From positions 9,179,501-9,243,500 of the forward strand of contig NC_020126.1 of NCBI RefSeq assembly GCF_000331735.1: DNA of 64,000 nucleotides, written 5' to 3'. Shown here one piece after another: positions 49,065 to 57,697 of this stretch (its first letter is position 1; each line of letters begins with the position of its first letter). Source of the DNA: Myxococcus stipitatus DSM 14675 (GTDB lineage: Bacteria > Myxococcota > Myxococcia > Myxococcales > Myxococcaceae). A program made the position numbers and the translations under genes. The notes under the pieces were generated by a model, which ran no database searches, was not told the DNA's origin, and worked only from the letters and a program-made list of their open reading frames with translations.

Positions 49065-49343
49065 ATGTCCATCCGAAATCTCACTGTGGTGACCCTGCTG
49101 GCCCTCGGCTCGGTGCTCACCGGTTGCTCCAGCAACGCCGATACCATCTGCGACCGCCGCCGGGAGTGCATCAACGACGACCTCGACACGGACCGGTGCG
49201 CCGACGACATCAACGACTGGATTGATGACAAGAACACCAAGGACCGCAAGGAGCGCGTCGAGGAGTGCGCCGACTGCCTGTCGGGCCGCAGCTGCGCGGA
49301 AGCCCTGGAGCGATGCCTGGTCGACTGCGCCGGCATCCCCTGA
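49065..49343 (+). CDS. Small cysteine-rich lipoprotein
   Basis: 92 residues. Signal peptide with lipobox 'VLTGC' (Cys21), then a charged domain with eight further Cys ('TICDRRREC', 'DRCADD', 'ECADCLSGRSC' and 'ERCLVDCAG'), suggesting a disulfide-bonded helical knot. Many such small lipoproteins occur in myxobacteria; I recognise no named family. It precedes a strong hairpin that probably ends its transcript. Confidence 0.75.
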   Translation: MSIRNLTVVTLLALGSVLTGCSSNADTICDRRRECINDDLDTDRCADDINDWIDDKNTKDRKERVEECADCLSGRSCAEALERCLVDCAGIP

Positions 49344-49356
49344 GCGCTGAAACAGA

Positions 49357-49387
49357 CCGGGGCCCGCTGACTCGACGCGGGCCCCGG
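49357..49387. terminator. Bidirectional terminator hairpin
   Basis: CCGGGGCCCGC and GCGGGCCCCGG form a perfect 11-bp stem with a 9-nt loop between the convergent lipoprotein (stop 49343) and S9 peptidase (stop 49405) genes. It can serve both strands. Confidence 0.75.
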
Positions 49388-49404
49388 GGTGTCACCTGCT
49401 CACG

Positions 49405-51435
49405 CTACTTGCGCGTCCACTGGTCCAGCCAGGCCAGCACCTCGTCGTGCCACTGCAGGCTGTTGGCGGGGCGCAGGACCCAGTGGTTCTCCTCCGGGAA
49501 GTAGAGGAGCTTGGACGGGATGCCCTTGCGCTGGAGCGCGGTGAACGTGCCCAGGCCCTGCGTCTCCACGACGCGGAAGTCCTGCCCACCGTGCACCACC
49601 ATCATCGGCGTCTTCCACTTCGCGATGTGGTTGATGGGGCTGTGCTTGCCGTAGCCGTCCGGGTTCTCCCACGGCGTGCCCTTGTGCTCCCACTCCGGGA
49701 ACCACAGCTCCTCGGTGTCGAAGTAGCCCATGCGCTCGTCGAGGATGCCGTCGTGGTTGACCAGGCACTTGAAGCCGTCCGGCCAGTTCCCGGCAATCCA
49801 GTTGATCATGTACCCGCCGTAGCTCGCGCCCAGCGCGCACTTCTTCTCCTTGGAGATGAACGGGTAGCGCTGCAGCGCCGTCGCCACGCCCTTCTGCAGG
49901 TCCTCCAGCGGCTTGCCACCCCAGTCGTCGCGGATGGAGTCCGTGAAGGCCTGGCCGTAGCCCGTGGAGCCGTGGAAGTCGACCATCACCGCCACGTAGC
50001 CGCGGCCCGCGTACACCTGCGGGTTCCATCGGTAGTGGAAGTGGTTGCCGAACGAGCCCTGCGGTCCGCCATGGATGAGGAAGGCCAGCGGGTACTGGCG
50101 CTTCGGGTCGAAGTCCACCGGCTTCACCACGTACGCGCGCACCGTCTCGTTGTTCCAGCCCGGGAACTCGAACTGCTCGAAGCCGCCGAAGCGCACGCGC
50201 GCCAGCGCCTCCTGGTTCACGTCCGTCACCTGCTTCGCGCCGGAGCCATCCGCGTTCATCACGAACAGGTCCGCGGGCGAGTCCAGGTCGTCATACACGT
50301 AGACGATGCGGCCCCCGGCGGCCGGCTGCGGCGCGTCCGCGGTGCCGTCCTTCGTGAGCTGGCGCACGCCGCCCGCCACGTCCAGGGCGAAGATGGGCTG
50401 CTGGCCCAGGTGGTTCGCCGCCGCGTAGAGCGTCTTGCTGTCCGCGCTCCACGCCAGCGAGCCGGCGGAGCGGTCCCAGTCCTCGGCGAGCACGCGCTCC
50501 TGGCCGCCCGGCCACGCGCGGAGGATGACGCGGTAGCGGTCCGCCTCGTAGCCCGGGCGCGACATCGCCAGGTACGCGAGCGTCTTGCCGTCCGGGCTGA
50601 ACACGGGGCTGGTGTCCGTGGCGCGGTTCTTCTCGGTGAGCTTGCGCGGCTTCTGCTTGCCGTCCACCGGGGCCACGAACAGGTCCAGGTCGGTGGACCA
50701 GGACTCGGTGCGGCCCACGTCGCGAGCGGTGAAGACGACGCTCTTGCTGTCCGGCGTGAAGGTGTACTCCTCCGGGCCGCCGAAGGGCTTGGTCGGACCG
50801 TCCGCGTCCATGCCCTTCATCACGTCCACGGGCGCACCGCCGGCCACGGGGACGACGAACACGTGCGAGCGCCGGCCGTCCTTCCACGTGTCCCAGTGAC
50901 GGGCGAACAGCTTGTCGTAGGTGCGGCCGGTGGCCTTGCGCTTGGAGCGCTCCGCCTCGCGCTGGGGGGTGCACTCCAGCGTGCCGCAGTCGGGGAACAC
51001 CTCCATGCCCACGGCCAGCTTCGTGCCGTCGGGGGACAGCTTGAAGCTGCCGACGTCCACGGGGAGCTGCGTCACCTGGAGCGGCTCGCCGCCGTCCACC
51101 GGCAGGCGCCACACCTGCGAGGAGCCGCCGCGCGAGGAGAGGAAGAAGAGGCTCTTGCCGTCCTGGGCCCAGGTGGGGTCCGAGTCCGAGTCCGGATGCG
51201 ACGTGAGCTGGCGCGAGCCAGTCCCGTCCAGGTTGACGAGCCACAGGTCATTGCGGCCGCGATTGGCCTCCAGGTCCGTGGAGCGCAGGACGTAGACGAC
51301 CTGCTTCCCGTCGGGGGAGACGCGCGGGTTGCTCACCCGGCGCATCGAGACCATGTCGTGGTGGTTGAACGGCTGGGTCCGGGCCTGCGCCGGGGCTGCG
51401 GCGAGTGCCAGGGCCGCGACTAGCGACAGCGGCAA
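49405..51435 (-). CDS. Exported prolyl oligopeptidase-family serine peptidase (S9)
   Basis: 676 residues from TTG 51435, chosen because GGAGG lies 6 nt upstream and a signal peptide follows at once ('PLSLVAALALAAAPAQA'). The N-terminal half is a beta-propeller built of WD40-like PD40 repeats ('VSPDGKQVVYV', 'SPDGTKLAVGM', 'FSPDGKTLAYLAMS'). The C-terminal hydrolase has the triad: Ser in 'GASYGGYM', Asp in 'HGGQDFRV' and His in 'ENHWVLRP'. Members cleave dipeptides or short peptides (DPP/acylaminoacyl type). It acts in the periplasm or outside and fits the peptide-eating lifestyle. A stem-loop at 51497-51536 lies in its leader. Confidence 0.92.
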   Translation of the reverse strand: MPLSLVAALALAAAPAQARTQPFNHHDMVSMRRVSNPRVSPDGKQVVYVLRSTDLEANRGRNDLWLVNLDGTGSRQLTSHPDSDSDPTWAQDGKSLFFLSSRGGSSQVWRLPVDGGEPLQVTQLPVDVGSFKLSPDGTKLAVGMEVFPDCGTLECTPQREAERSKRKATGRTYDKLFARHWDTWKDGRRSHVFVVPVAGGAPVDVMKGMDADGPTKPFGGPEEYTFTPDSKSVVFTARDVGRTESWSTDLDLFVAPVDGKQKPRKLTEKNRATDTSPVFSPDGKTLAYLAMSRPGYEADRYRVILRAWPGGQERVLAEDWDRSAGSLAWSADSKTLYAAANHLGQQPIFALDVAGGVRQLTKDGTADAPQPAAGGRIVYVYDDLDSPADLFVMNADGSGAKQVTDVNQEALARVRFGGFEQFEFPGWNNETVRAYVVKPVDFDPKRQYPLAFLIHGGPQGSFGNHFHYRWNPQVYAGRGYVAVMVDFHGSTGYGQAFTDSIRDDWGGKPLEDLQKGVATALQRYPFISKEKKCALGASYGGYMINWIAGNWPDGFKCLVNHDGILDERMGYFDTEELWFPEWEHKGTPWENPDGYGKHSPINHIAKWKTPMMVVHGGQDFRVVETQGLGTFTALQRKGIPSKLLYFPEENHWVLRPANSLQWHDEVLAWLDQWTRK

Positions 51436-51496
51436 GGTGTCCTCCAGGGTAGGCCCGCGCGCTTGCCTCCAGACAAGCGGACGGGCGGGGCTTTCG

Positions 51497-51536
51497 AGGG
51501 TGGACCGTGCCCGCTCCTCCGGGCGCTGTCCACCTT
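51497..51536 (-). other. Nested stem-loop upstream of the S9 peptidase gene
   Basis: GGTGGAC and GTCCACC form the outer stem, extendable by two to three pairs. GCCC and GGGC form an inner stem around an 8-nt loop. It lies 60 nt upstream of the TTG start. A leader hairpin or an operator is possible. Confidence 0.4.
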
Positions 51537-51700
51537 GGGGCCCCGGAACATGCGAGCGCCCGCTGTATGCCCGGCGCGCCCAGAAAGAGCGCTGGCACAC
51601 GGCCAAGGAGGGTGGACCCCCACGCCGCGAGGACCGGGCGGGTGAGCCCTTGGCGCGAGGAAGCCATGACGTGGCGCGGCACCCGGGTTAGTGAGAGGGC

Positions 51701-52321
51701 ATGAGCGAGCCCATCACCGTCCGCGTCTGGTCCGACTTCGTCTGTCCCTGGTGCTACATCGGCCTCCAGGAGGTGAAGAAGCTCCGGCGGGAGTTCGACA
51801 TCGAGGTGGACTGGAAGCCGTACTTCCTCCGCCCCGAGACGCCGCCCGAGGGGCTCCCCCTCCCCGCCCACATCCGCGAGAAGCTCAAGGACCCGAACTA
51901 TCCGCTGAAGGTCCGGGCCGCGGAGGCCGGGCTGACGATGGTGTACGGGGAAATCATCCCCTCCACGCGGCGGGCGCACCAGGCGACGGAGTACGCGAGG
52001 ACGCAGGGCAAGCTGGAGGCGTACCACTCCGCCATCCTGCGCCGGTACTGGAGCGAGGGTCAGGACCTCTGGCAGTGGGACACGCTCCGAGGCGCGGCCG
52101 AAGAGGCGGGCCTGGACCCGGACGCGCTCCAGCGCGCCGTCGAGAGCGGCCAGTTCGAGAAGGTGGTGGAGGACTCCGTGCGCGAGGCCCGGGAGATGGG
52201 CGTCACCGCGGTGCCCACCTTCGTGCTGGGCGACCGCTTCGGCATCCAGGGCGCGCAGGACTACTCCGTGTTCCGTCAGGCGATGGAGCGGCTGGGCGCG
52301 AAGCCTCGCGCCACGAGCTGA
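51701..52321 (+). CDS. FrnE-type DsbA family oxidoreductase
   Basis: 206 residues without signal peptide. It starts 'ITVRVWSDFVCPWCYIGL', with active-site C-P-W-C at about residues 16-19, and has a large helical insertion ('RRAHQATEYARTQGKLEAYHSAILRRYWSEGQD') and the cis-Pro loop 'TAVPTFVLG'. The family is cytoplasmic, either oxidoreductase or 2-hydroxychromene-2-carboxylate isomerase-like. It points away from the S9 peptidase and converges with the FliB-like gene; a strong hairpin (52335-52364) lies between. Confidence 0.9.
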   Translation: MSEPITVRVWSDFVCPWCYIGLQEVKKLRREFDIEVDWKPYFLRPETPPEGLPLPAHIREKLKDPNYPLKVRAAEAGLTMVYGEIIPSTRRAHQATEYARTQGKLEAYHSAILRRYWSEGQDLWQWDTLRGAAEEAGLDPDALQRAVESGQFEKVVEDSVREAREMGVTAVPTFVLGDRFGIQGAQDYSVFRQAMERLGAKPRATS

Positions 52322-52334
52322 GCGGGGACGGACG

Positions 52335-52364
52335 CGTGCTCCTCAGAGGCCGTTGAGGAGCACG
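52335..52364. terminator. Bidirectional terminator hairpin
   Basis: CGTGCTCCTCA and TGAGGAGCACG pair over 11 bp with an 8-nt loop, immediately after the FrnE stop and overlapping the 3' end of the convergent FliB-like gene. It can end both transcripts. Confidence 0.75.
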
Positions 52365-53602
52365 AGCATCCGAGGCAGCGCGTCCACACCCGCGCCGCCC
52401 GAGAGGCCGTGCGCCAGGGAGTGCAGCTCCGGGGATTGCTCGAGGTGCTTCGCGCTGAGCTGGAAGCACTCCACCGCCGCGGCATCCAGCCGGGCCTGGG
52501 CATCGTCGGGCCGCGCTTCGCACAGCGCCGCCACCGTCGGGTGCCCTGACAGCGTCCAGCGCAGCACCGAGGCGCGCAGCGTCAGCTTGAAGACGTAGTC
52601 CATCAGCGACGGCGCATCGGTGAACGGCAGGCGCAGCCAGTGATTCACCGCGTAGTGCCGGAAGTACTGCTCCACGCGAGGGCCCTGCATGGCGTCCAGC
52701 GTCGCGCGGCGCTCGGCGTGGAGGGCCCAGACGTCCTCGGGCGAAGCCTCCGCGCCGCCGTAGGAGTCGAGCACTCCGCGCGCCCACCCATGGAACCGCG
52801 CGCTGCCCGCGGACCCCAGGCGCGACTTGAGCACGGTGCCGCAGATGGCGGCCCAGGGGCCTCCGGGGAGGGAGATGGAAGTCAGTTGCTGGTGCAACCC
52901 GGTGAGCGCTGGCGTGGACTCGAAGTCGCTCAGCGTCGCGGCCAGGAGGGCGTCGGCGCCTTCTTCGCGGAACGCCTCGGTGCCTCGGAAGTAGAAGGGC
53001 CCCAGCCTTCGCGCCAGCTCACCGAGCATGAACAGGCGCGAGGCGAACGGGAACTCGCGTCGCTCCAGGAGGTGCAGCGCCACGGAGCGCACCCGGTCCG
53101 CGTGTCGCGACCATGCGTCCTCGCTTCCCAGCTCGCGCGCCAGCTCGGGCCTTCCCGCGAGCGACGCCTCCACGGGCACCTGCTCCAGCGCGTCCTCCGC
53201 GAGCAGACACAAGCGGACCACTTCGGGACAGCCGAACGAGCCCGTCACCTCGAGCCGCTCCGCGCGGCGGGTGGGGACTCGCGGGAACATGGCGCACGCG
53301 TCCGGCAGCACGGCCTCGCCGTACTTCTGGTGCAGCGAGCACAGCTTGCGCGCATCGAGGAACGTGCAGTGCCCGTCCTCGCGCTTCGCGATGTACGCGG
53401 CCTCCGCGCCCGTGCCGCTTCCCGGGTCGGGCAGGACGAAGGACTGGACTCGCTCGGCGTCCGGCCCTCCGGCCACCGCGTCCTGGAGGATGCGCCAGCG
53501 CGACTGGCTCACGGGGACGACCAGGCCCGCGCAGCAGGTGTCCTCGCAGGACTCGGTGAGGCACTGGAAGCGCGTCAGGTACCGAGGCGCGGTGACGGAC
53601 AT
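52343..53602 (-). CDS. FliB-like (lysine-N-methylase family) protein
   Basis: 419 residues. The N-terminus has the cysteine cluster of FliB-type flagellin lysine-N-methylases: 'FQCLTESCEDTCC' (Cys14, 19, 23 and 24), with further Cys in 'GHCTFLDARKLCSLHQKYGE' and 'DACAMFPR'. The rest is alpha-helical with 'LAGRPELARELG' and 'EQYFRHYAVNHWLRLPF', the family's C-terminal pattern. FliB methylates flagellin in Salmonella, but myxobacteria have no flagella, so the substrate must differ. It is the last gene of a run behind the PilZ-DnaK and zinc-finger genes (14-bp gap). Confidence 0.85.
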   Translation of the reverse strand: MSVTAPRYLTRFQCLTESCEDTCCAGLVVPVSQSRWRILQDAVAGGPDAERVQSFVLPDPGSGTGAEAAYIAKREDGHCTFLDARKLCSLHQKYGEAVLPDACAMFPRVPTRRAERLEVTGSFGCPEVVRLCLLAEDALEQVPVEASLAGRPELARELGSEDAWSRHADRVRSVALHLLERREFPFASRLFMLGELARRLGPFYFRGTEAFREEGADALLAATLSDFESTPALTGLHQQLTSISLPGGPWAAICGTVLKSRLGSAGSARFHGWARGVLDSYGGAEASPEDVWALHAERRATLDAMQGPRVEQYFRHYAVNHWLRLPFTDAPSLMDYVFKLTLRASVLRWTLSGHPTVAALCEARPDDAQARLDAAAVECFQLSAKHLEQSPELHSLAHGLSGGAGVDALPRMLVLLNGL

Positions 53603-53616
53603 GGACCTCTTCGGGT

Positions 53617-53808
53617 TCAGACTTTGTCCGGCCGCTGAGCCACGACCGGGAGGGGACTGAAGGCTTCTCGGTCCAGGTGGGCGAACAAGCGCACCACGCA
53701 GGAGTCACAGATGGCGGCCCCGGCGGAGCCAGCATGGAGCCGGCCCGCGCGGGGCGCGGAGGCGCCGCAGAACGAGCAGCGCCGACGGGGGAGCGAGTGT
53801 TGAGACAA
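53617..53808 (-). CDS. Small C4 zinc-finger protein
   Basis: 63 residues starting at TTG 53808 with AAGGG about 9 nt upstream. Two Cys pairs, 'CSFCGA' and 'CDSCVV', are spaced by 21 residues, like the C4 zinc-binding domain at the N-terminus of ClpX, here without the ATPase. A short Arg-rich N-terminus precedes it. It lies between the PilZ-DnaK and FliB-like genes and may act as a small adaptor; the role is inferred from size and context. Confidence 0.75.
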   Translation of the reverse strand: MSQHSLPRRRCSFCGASAPRAGRLHAGSAGAAICDSCVVRLFAHLDREAFSPLPVVAQRPDKV

Positions 53809-53846
53809 GACGACGAATCCCTTTCACCCCTCGCGGGGTGGCGTGA

Positions 53847-56800
53847 CTACTTCCGGCCCAGCGCCTTCTTCACGAAGCGCCAGAAGCCACCCGCGCGCTC
53901 CTTCAGGTCCGCGCCGCGTCGGTCCTCGGCGGCCTTCACGGACTCCTTGCTGACCTGGAGCTGCTTCTGGAGCTCCTCGGGGGAGTAGCGCGTGGCCAGC
54001 GTGGCCTTCACTTCCCTGCGGGTGGAGTACTCGCGGGCCTCCACGTGGAGCACACACTCCGAATCCAGCTTGATGGTGACCGCGACTCGCACGGAGCCCT
54101 TCGGGCCCTTGGGCAGGCCCTCGATGCGCACGGTGCCCAGGTACTCGTTGGCGGAGATGTGGTTGTCCTCGCCCTGGAACAGGGACAGCTCGAGGACCTC
54201 CTCGTTGTCCTTGTTGGTGCTGATGGCGAAGGAGCGCTGGGCGGGGAGCGGGCTGTTGCGCTCGATGACGCGCTTGAAGGCGCCACCGGGCATGGCCACG
54301 CCCACCGTCATGGGCAGCACGTCGATGAGGACGACGCTGCTCACCTTGTCCACGGAGCCCGAGTACAGCGCCGCGCCGAGCGCCACGGCCTCGTCCGCGT
54401 TGACGCTGGCCTGCGGGCCCTTGCCGAACAGGCCCTTGAGCTTGTCGCGCACGAGCGGCATGCGGCTCATGCCGCCCACGAGGATGATGTCGTCGACCTC
54501 GCTGGCCTTGAGCTTCGCGTCGAGGAGCACGTCGCGCACGACGTCCACGGTGCGGCTGAGGAGCGGGTCGCAGATCTTCTCCAGCTCCTGGCGGTTCATC
54601 ACGACGCGCAAGTCCCGGGGGCGGCCCGCGTCGTCCATCATCAGCATGGGGATGTGGACCTCGAAGCTGGCGCGCTCGGAGAGGGCCATCTTCGCGCGCT
54701 CGGCGGCGTCGCTGACGCGCGACAGGGCGATGCCGTCGCCGTTGAAGGCGAGGCCCTCCTTCTCCTGGAAGCGCTGGAGGAGGAAGTCGACGATGAGGTT
54801 GTCGAAGTCGATACCACCCAGGAAGATGTCGCCGCCGGTGCCGAGCACCTCGAAGACGTTCTTCTCGATTTTGAGGATGGTGGCGTCGAAGGTACCGCCG
54901 CCGAGGTCGTAGACGAGGACCTTCTTGTTGAGCTCGCGGTTGAGGCCGTAGGCGAGCGCGGCGGAGGTGGGCTCGTTGAGGATGCGCTCGATCTTGAGGC
55001 CCGCGAGGATGCCGGACTTGCGGACGGCTTCGCGCTGGGGCTCGGAGTAGTACGCGGGGACGGTGACGACGGCGCGCTCGACCTTCTGGTTGAGGTGGGC
55101 CTCCGCCATCTCCTTGCACTCGCGCAGGATGATGGCCTGCACTTCCTCGAGCGAGAGCACCGAGTCGCCAATGCGCACGGCGGCGCGTCCCGCGGCATCG
55201 GGGACGATGTCGTAGTGGAAGCGCTCGCGGACCTGGTTCACCACGGCGCTGTCGTAGGGGCGGCCGACCAGTCGCTTCGCGCCGTAGATGGTGTGCTGGG
55301 GGCGGAGGACGAGCTGGTTCTTCGCGCGGTGGCTGACGAGCAGCTTGTTCTGGTTGTTGAGCGAGATGACCGACGGGATGGTGTTGTAGCCCTCGCGCGA
55401 GCGCAGGACGATGGGCCGCCCGTTGGACAGGAGCGCCACGCACGAGTTGGTGGTGCCCAGGTCGATGCCGATGACCGGGCCCGTGCCCGCGATGTGCGGA
55501 GGCGGCGGGAGGAAGACTGTCTTCGGCAGGCCGCGCTCATCGAGGGCCGGGGCCGCGGGCGCCGACTTCGCGACCGGCGTCACCAGCGTGGGCGTCGCGA
55601 CCGGCTCCGGGGCACGAGGTGCCTCGCGACGGACGTTCGGCAGCGAGGGTGAAGCCCCAGGCGGAGGTGGGACTCCCGCGCCCACCGACTGGAAGCCGGG
55701 CGGCGGCGGTGGCACACCCGCGTGCCCTCCCGACTGGAAGCCCGGCGGCGGCGGCGGGACTCCCGCGCCCACCGACTGAAAGCCGGGCGGTGGAGGTGGC
55801 ACACCCGCGTGCCCTCCCGACTGAAAGCCGGGCGGCGGCGGTGGCACACCGGCGTGCCCTCCCGACTGGAAGCCCGGCGGCGGAGGAGGAACCCCTGCGC
55901 CCCCCATCGACGGGTGCCCCATCGGTGGAGGAGGCGGAACGCCAGCAGGCCCCATCGACTGGAAGCCCGGAGGAGGTGGCGGCGAGACTCCCGCGCCCCC
56001 CTTCGACTGCAACCCTGTCGGAGGAGGCGGCGGCTGGAACGCGGAGGCAGGAGGAGGCGGCGGCGCGGGAACACGCGGAGCCGCCACTCCAGGCGAGGCC
56101 CCCGCCTTCATGTCCGACACGTCGAGGTCGAACTCGAACGCCCCACCCAACGGTCGAGACGTCTTCGGATCCGGTGGCGGCGCGGCCGGAGGCAGCTCCT
56201 CCATCGCATCACTGAAATCCAGCTCGAACTCGAGACTCGCCTTGCTCTGCTTGTGCGCCGGAGACGAAGGAGGCGGCGGAGGCGGAGTCGCCGGACGCAC
56301 GGCCGACACAGGCGGCGGAGGCGGAGCCGACACCGGACGCACCGCGGGCGCCGACGGGAGCTCCTCCACCGCGTCGCTCAAGTCCAGGTCGAACTCCGTC
56401 GACCCACCACTCACCTTCGCTGCCACGGGAGCAGGAGGCGGAGCACTCGGACGAGCGGCGGGCGCGGCTGGAGGCAACTCCTCCATCGCGTCACTGAAAT
56501 CCAGCTCGAACTCCGCCCCACCCGCCTTCGCGGGCGGACGCGCAGGAGGCAGCTCCTCCATCGCATCACTGAAATCCAGCTCGAACTCCGCCCCACCCGC
56601 CTTCGCGGATACAGGCGCCGCCGGGCGCGCCTCCACCGCCTCACTCAAATCCAGCTCGAACTCGAGCCCCCCCGCCTTCGCCGAACCCACCGAAGCAACA
56701 GGCGCCGACGAGAGCGCCGCCTCCGACAGGTCCAGGTCGAACTCCATCGGCACGCCCACCTTCGACGGCGCCGACGCGGCGGACGAGGACTCCACCTCCA

Positions 56801-57551
56801 CGGTGATGCCCACCTCGATGGGCGCCTCGTCGAGAATCTCCCCCATCGCCATCGGGGCCTCGCCACCCTCCATCTCGAAGTCGAGCCCAGGCAACGGCTC
56901 GTCACCCGCCGAGATATCGGGAGGCGGCGGAGTGCTCGCGATGAGCTCATCGAGCGGGATGTCCACGTCGCTCTCCGCGGCCGGAGGCGGCGGAGAGAAA
57001 TCAAACGCCTCATCCAGCGCGGGCGCCGGAGGAGCCTCCAGGTCATCGAACAGCGAGTCGAGCGCCGCCCCCTGCACCGCACGCGGAGCCGGAGCCGCCA
57101 CGGGCTTCGCCTGCACGGGCGCAACCGCGGGTGTCAGCGGCGCAATCGCGGGAGCCAGCGGCGCCACGACCGGAGCAACCGCGGGCAGCGGCGCCACGGG
57201 GGCCACGGACGCCTCCGCGCCACGCTGCAACAACATCATGTCCACGAGCGCGCGGCTGGCCGGGTCCAGTTCCTGGAACTGGAGCCCCATGCCCGGAGGC
57301 CCCGAGGGGTCCCCCACTTCGCGAACCCAGCGCACGTCGGCGGTGCCGCGCAGCACGCGCACACCTCCGGCGATCTGCACCTCGAACTTGACGGGTGTCC
57401 CCACGGGCTGCGGGGTGCGCGAGCGGATGAACATCCCGCCCGGGCTCAGGTTGGTGGCGAACTCCTCCGCGAAGCTCCCCACGCTCTCATGCTTGAGCTT
57501 CACCAACAGACCCACTGATTTCCGGTCCGTGGTGCGCCTGCCTTGATCCAT
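53847..57551 (-). CDS. PilZ-Hsp70 (DnaK-like) fusion protein with repetitive linker
   Basis: 1234 residues. The N-terminus (about 10-110) is a PilZ-type domain ('KHESVGSFAEEFATNLSPGGMFIRS', 'TADVRWVREVGDPSGPPGMGLQF'). A 570-residue linker follows. Its first part repeats an acidic motif (EFELDFSDAMEELPP, about seven copies). Its second repeats a proline/glycine motif (PPPPPGFQS-GGHAGV). The C-terminal half is a complete Hsp70: 'IGIDLGTTNSCVALL' at about 695, 'GGGTFDATIL', 'GGDIFLGGIDFDN', 'VGGMSRMPLVRDKL' and a substrate-binding domain. PilZ domains often bind cyclic-di-GMP, but the RxxxR and D/NxSxxG residues should be checked. It is probably a chaperone tied to a signalling or motility complex. 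Confidence 0.9.
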   Translation of the reverse strand: MDQGRRTTDRKSVGLLVKLKHESVGSFAEEFATNLSPGGMFIRSRTPQPVGTPVKFEVQIAGGVRVLRGTADVRWVREVGDPSGPPGMGLQFQELDPASRALVDMMLLQRGAEASVAPVAPLPAVAPVVAPLAPAIAPLTPAVAPVQAKPVAAPAPRAVQGAALDSLFDDLEAPPAPALDEAFDFSPPPPAAESDVDIPLDELIASTPPPPDISAGDEPLPGLDFEMEGGEAPMAMGEILDEAPIEVGITVEVESSSAASAPSKVGVPMEFDLDLSEAALSSAPVASVGSAKAGGLEFELDLSEAVEARPAAPVSAKAGGAEFELDFSDAMEELPPARPPAKAGGAEFELDFSDAMEELPPAAPAARPSAPPPAPVAAKVSGGSTEFDLDLSDAVEELPSAPAVRPVSAPPPPPVSAVRPATPPPPPPSSPAHKQSKASLEFELDFSDAMEELPPAAPPPDPKTSRPLGGAFEFDLDVSDMKAGASPGVAAPRVPAPPPPPASAFQPPPPPTGLQSKGGAGVSPPPPPGFQSMGPAGVPPPPPMGHPSMGGAGVPPPPPGFQSGGHAGVPPPPPGFQSGGHAGVPPPPPGFQSVGAGVPPPPPGFQSGGHAGVPPPPPGFQSVGAGVPPPPGASPSLPNVRREAPRAPEPVATPTLVTPVAKSAPAAPALDERGLPKTVFLPPPPHIAGTGPVIGIDLGTTNSCVALLSNGRPIVLRSREGYNTIPSVISLNNQNKLLVSHRAKNQLVLRPQHTIYGAKRLVGRPYDSAVVNQVRERFHYDIVPDAAGRAAVRIGDSVLSLEEVQAIILRECKEMAEAHLNQKVERAVVTVPAYYSEPQREAVRKSGILAGLKIERILNEPTSAALAYGLNRELNKKVLVYDLGGGTFDATILKIEKNVFEVLGTGGDIFLGGIDFDNLIVDFLLQRFQEKEGLAFNGDGIALSRVSDAAERAKMALSERASFEVHIPMLMMDDAGRPRDLRVVMNRQELEKICDPLLSRTVDVVRDVLLDAKLKASEVDDIILVGGMSRMPLVRDKLKGLFGKGPQASVNADEAVALGAALYSGSVDKVSSVVLIDVLPMTVGVAMPGGAFKRVIERNSPLPAQRSFAISTNKDNEEVLELSLFQGEDNHISANEYLGTVRIEGLPKGPKGSVRVAVTIKLDSECVLHVEAREYSTRREVKATLATRYSPEELQKQLQVSKESVKAAEDRRGADLKERAGGFWRFVKKALGRK
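55680..56060 (-). repeat. Proline-glycine repeat region in the PilZ-DnaK linker
   Basis: Seven to eight imperfect units of about 45-63 bp encode PPPPPGFQS-GGHAGV/SVGAGV-type 15-20-mers. Separately, the acidic EFELDFSDAMEELPP motif is repeated further toward the N-terminus (about 56150-56760). Confidence 0.85.
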
Positions 57552-57636
57552 GACCTTCCACCATCGCGGTACACAGCACGCGGCTCAAGTAGGTTTTGGA
57601 CTCTCGGTTGGTTGCCAGGCCCCAGGGGGTCTCCAG

Positions 57637-57646
57637 GTGGGCCCAC
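57637..57646. promoter_or_regulatory. Palindrome between the PilZ-DnaK and membrane protein genes
   Basis: GTGGGCCCAC is a perfect 10-bp palindrome within CAGGT...ACCTG half-sites in the 146-bp divergent intergenic region. It may be an operator shared by both genes. Such short palindromes can occur by chance in this base composition. Confidence 0.3.
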
Positions 57647-57697
57647 GGCCTACCTGCACCTTCCTGTATCTTCCCAGCCCCGCGAGGAGTCCGCCGC

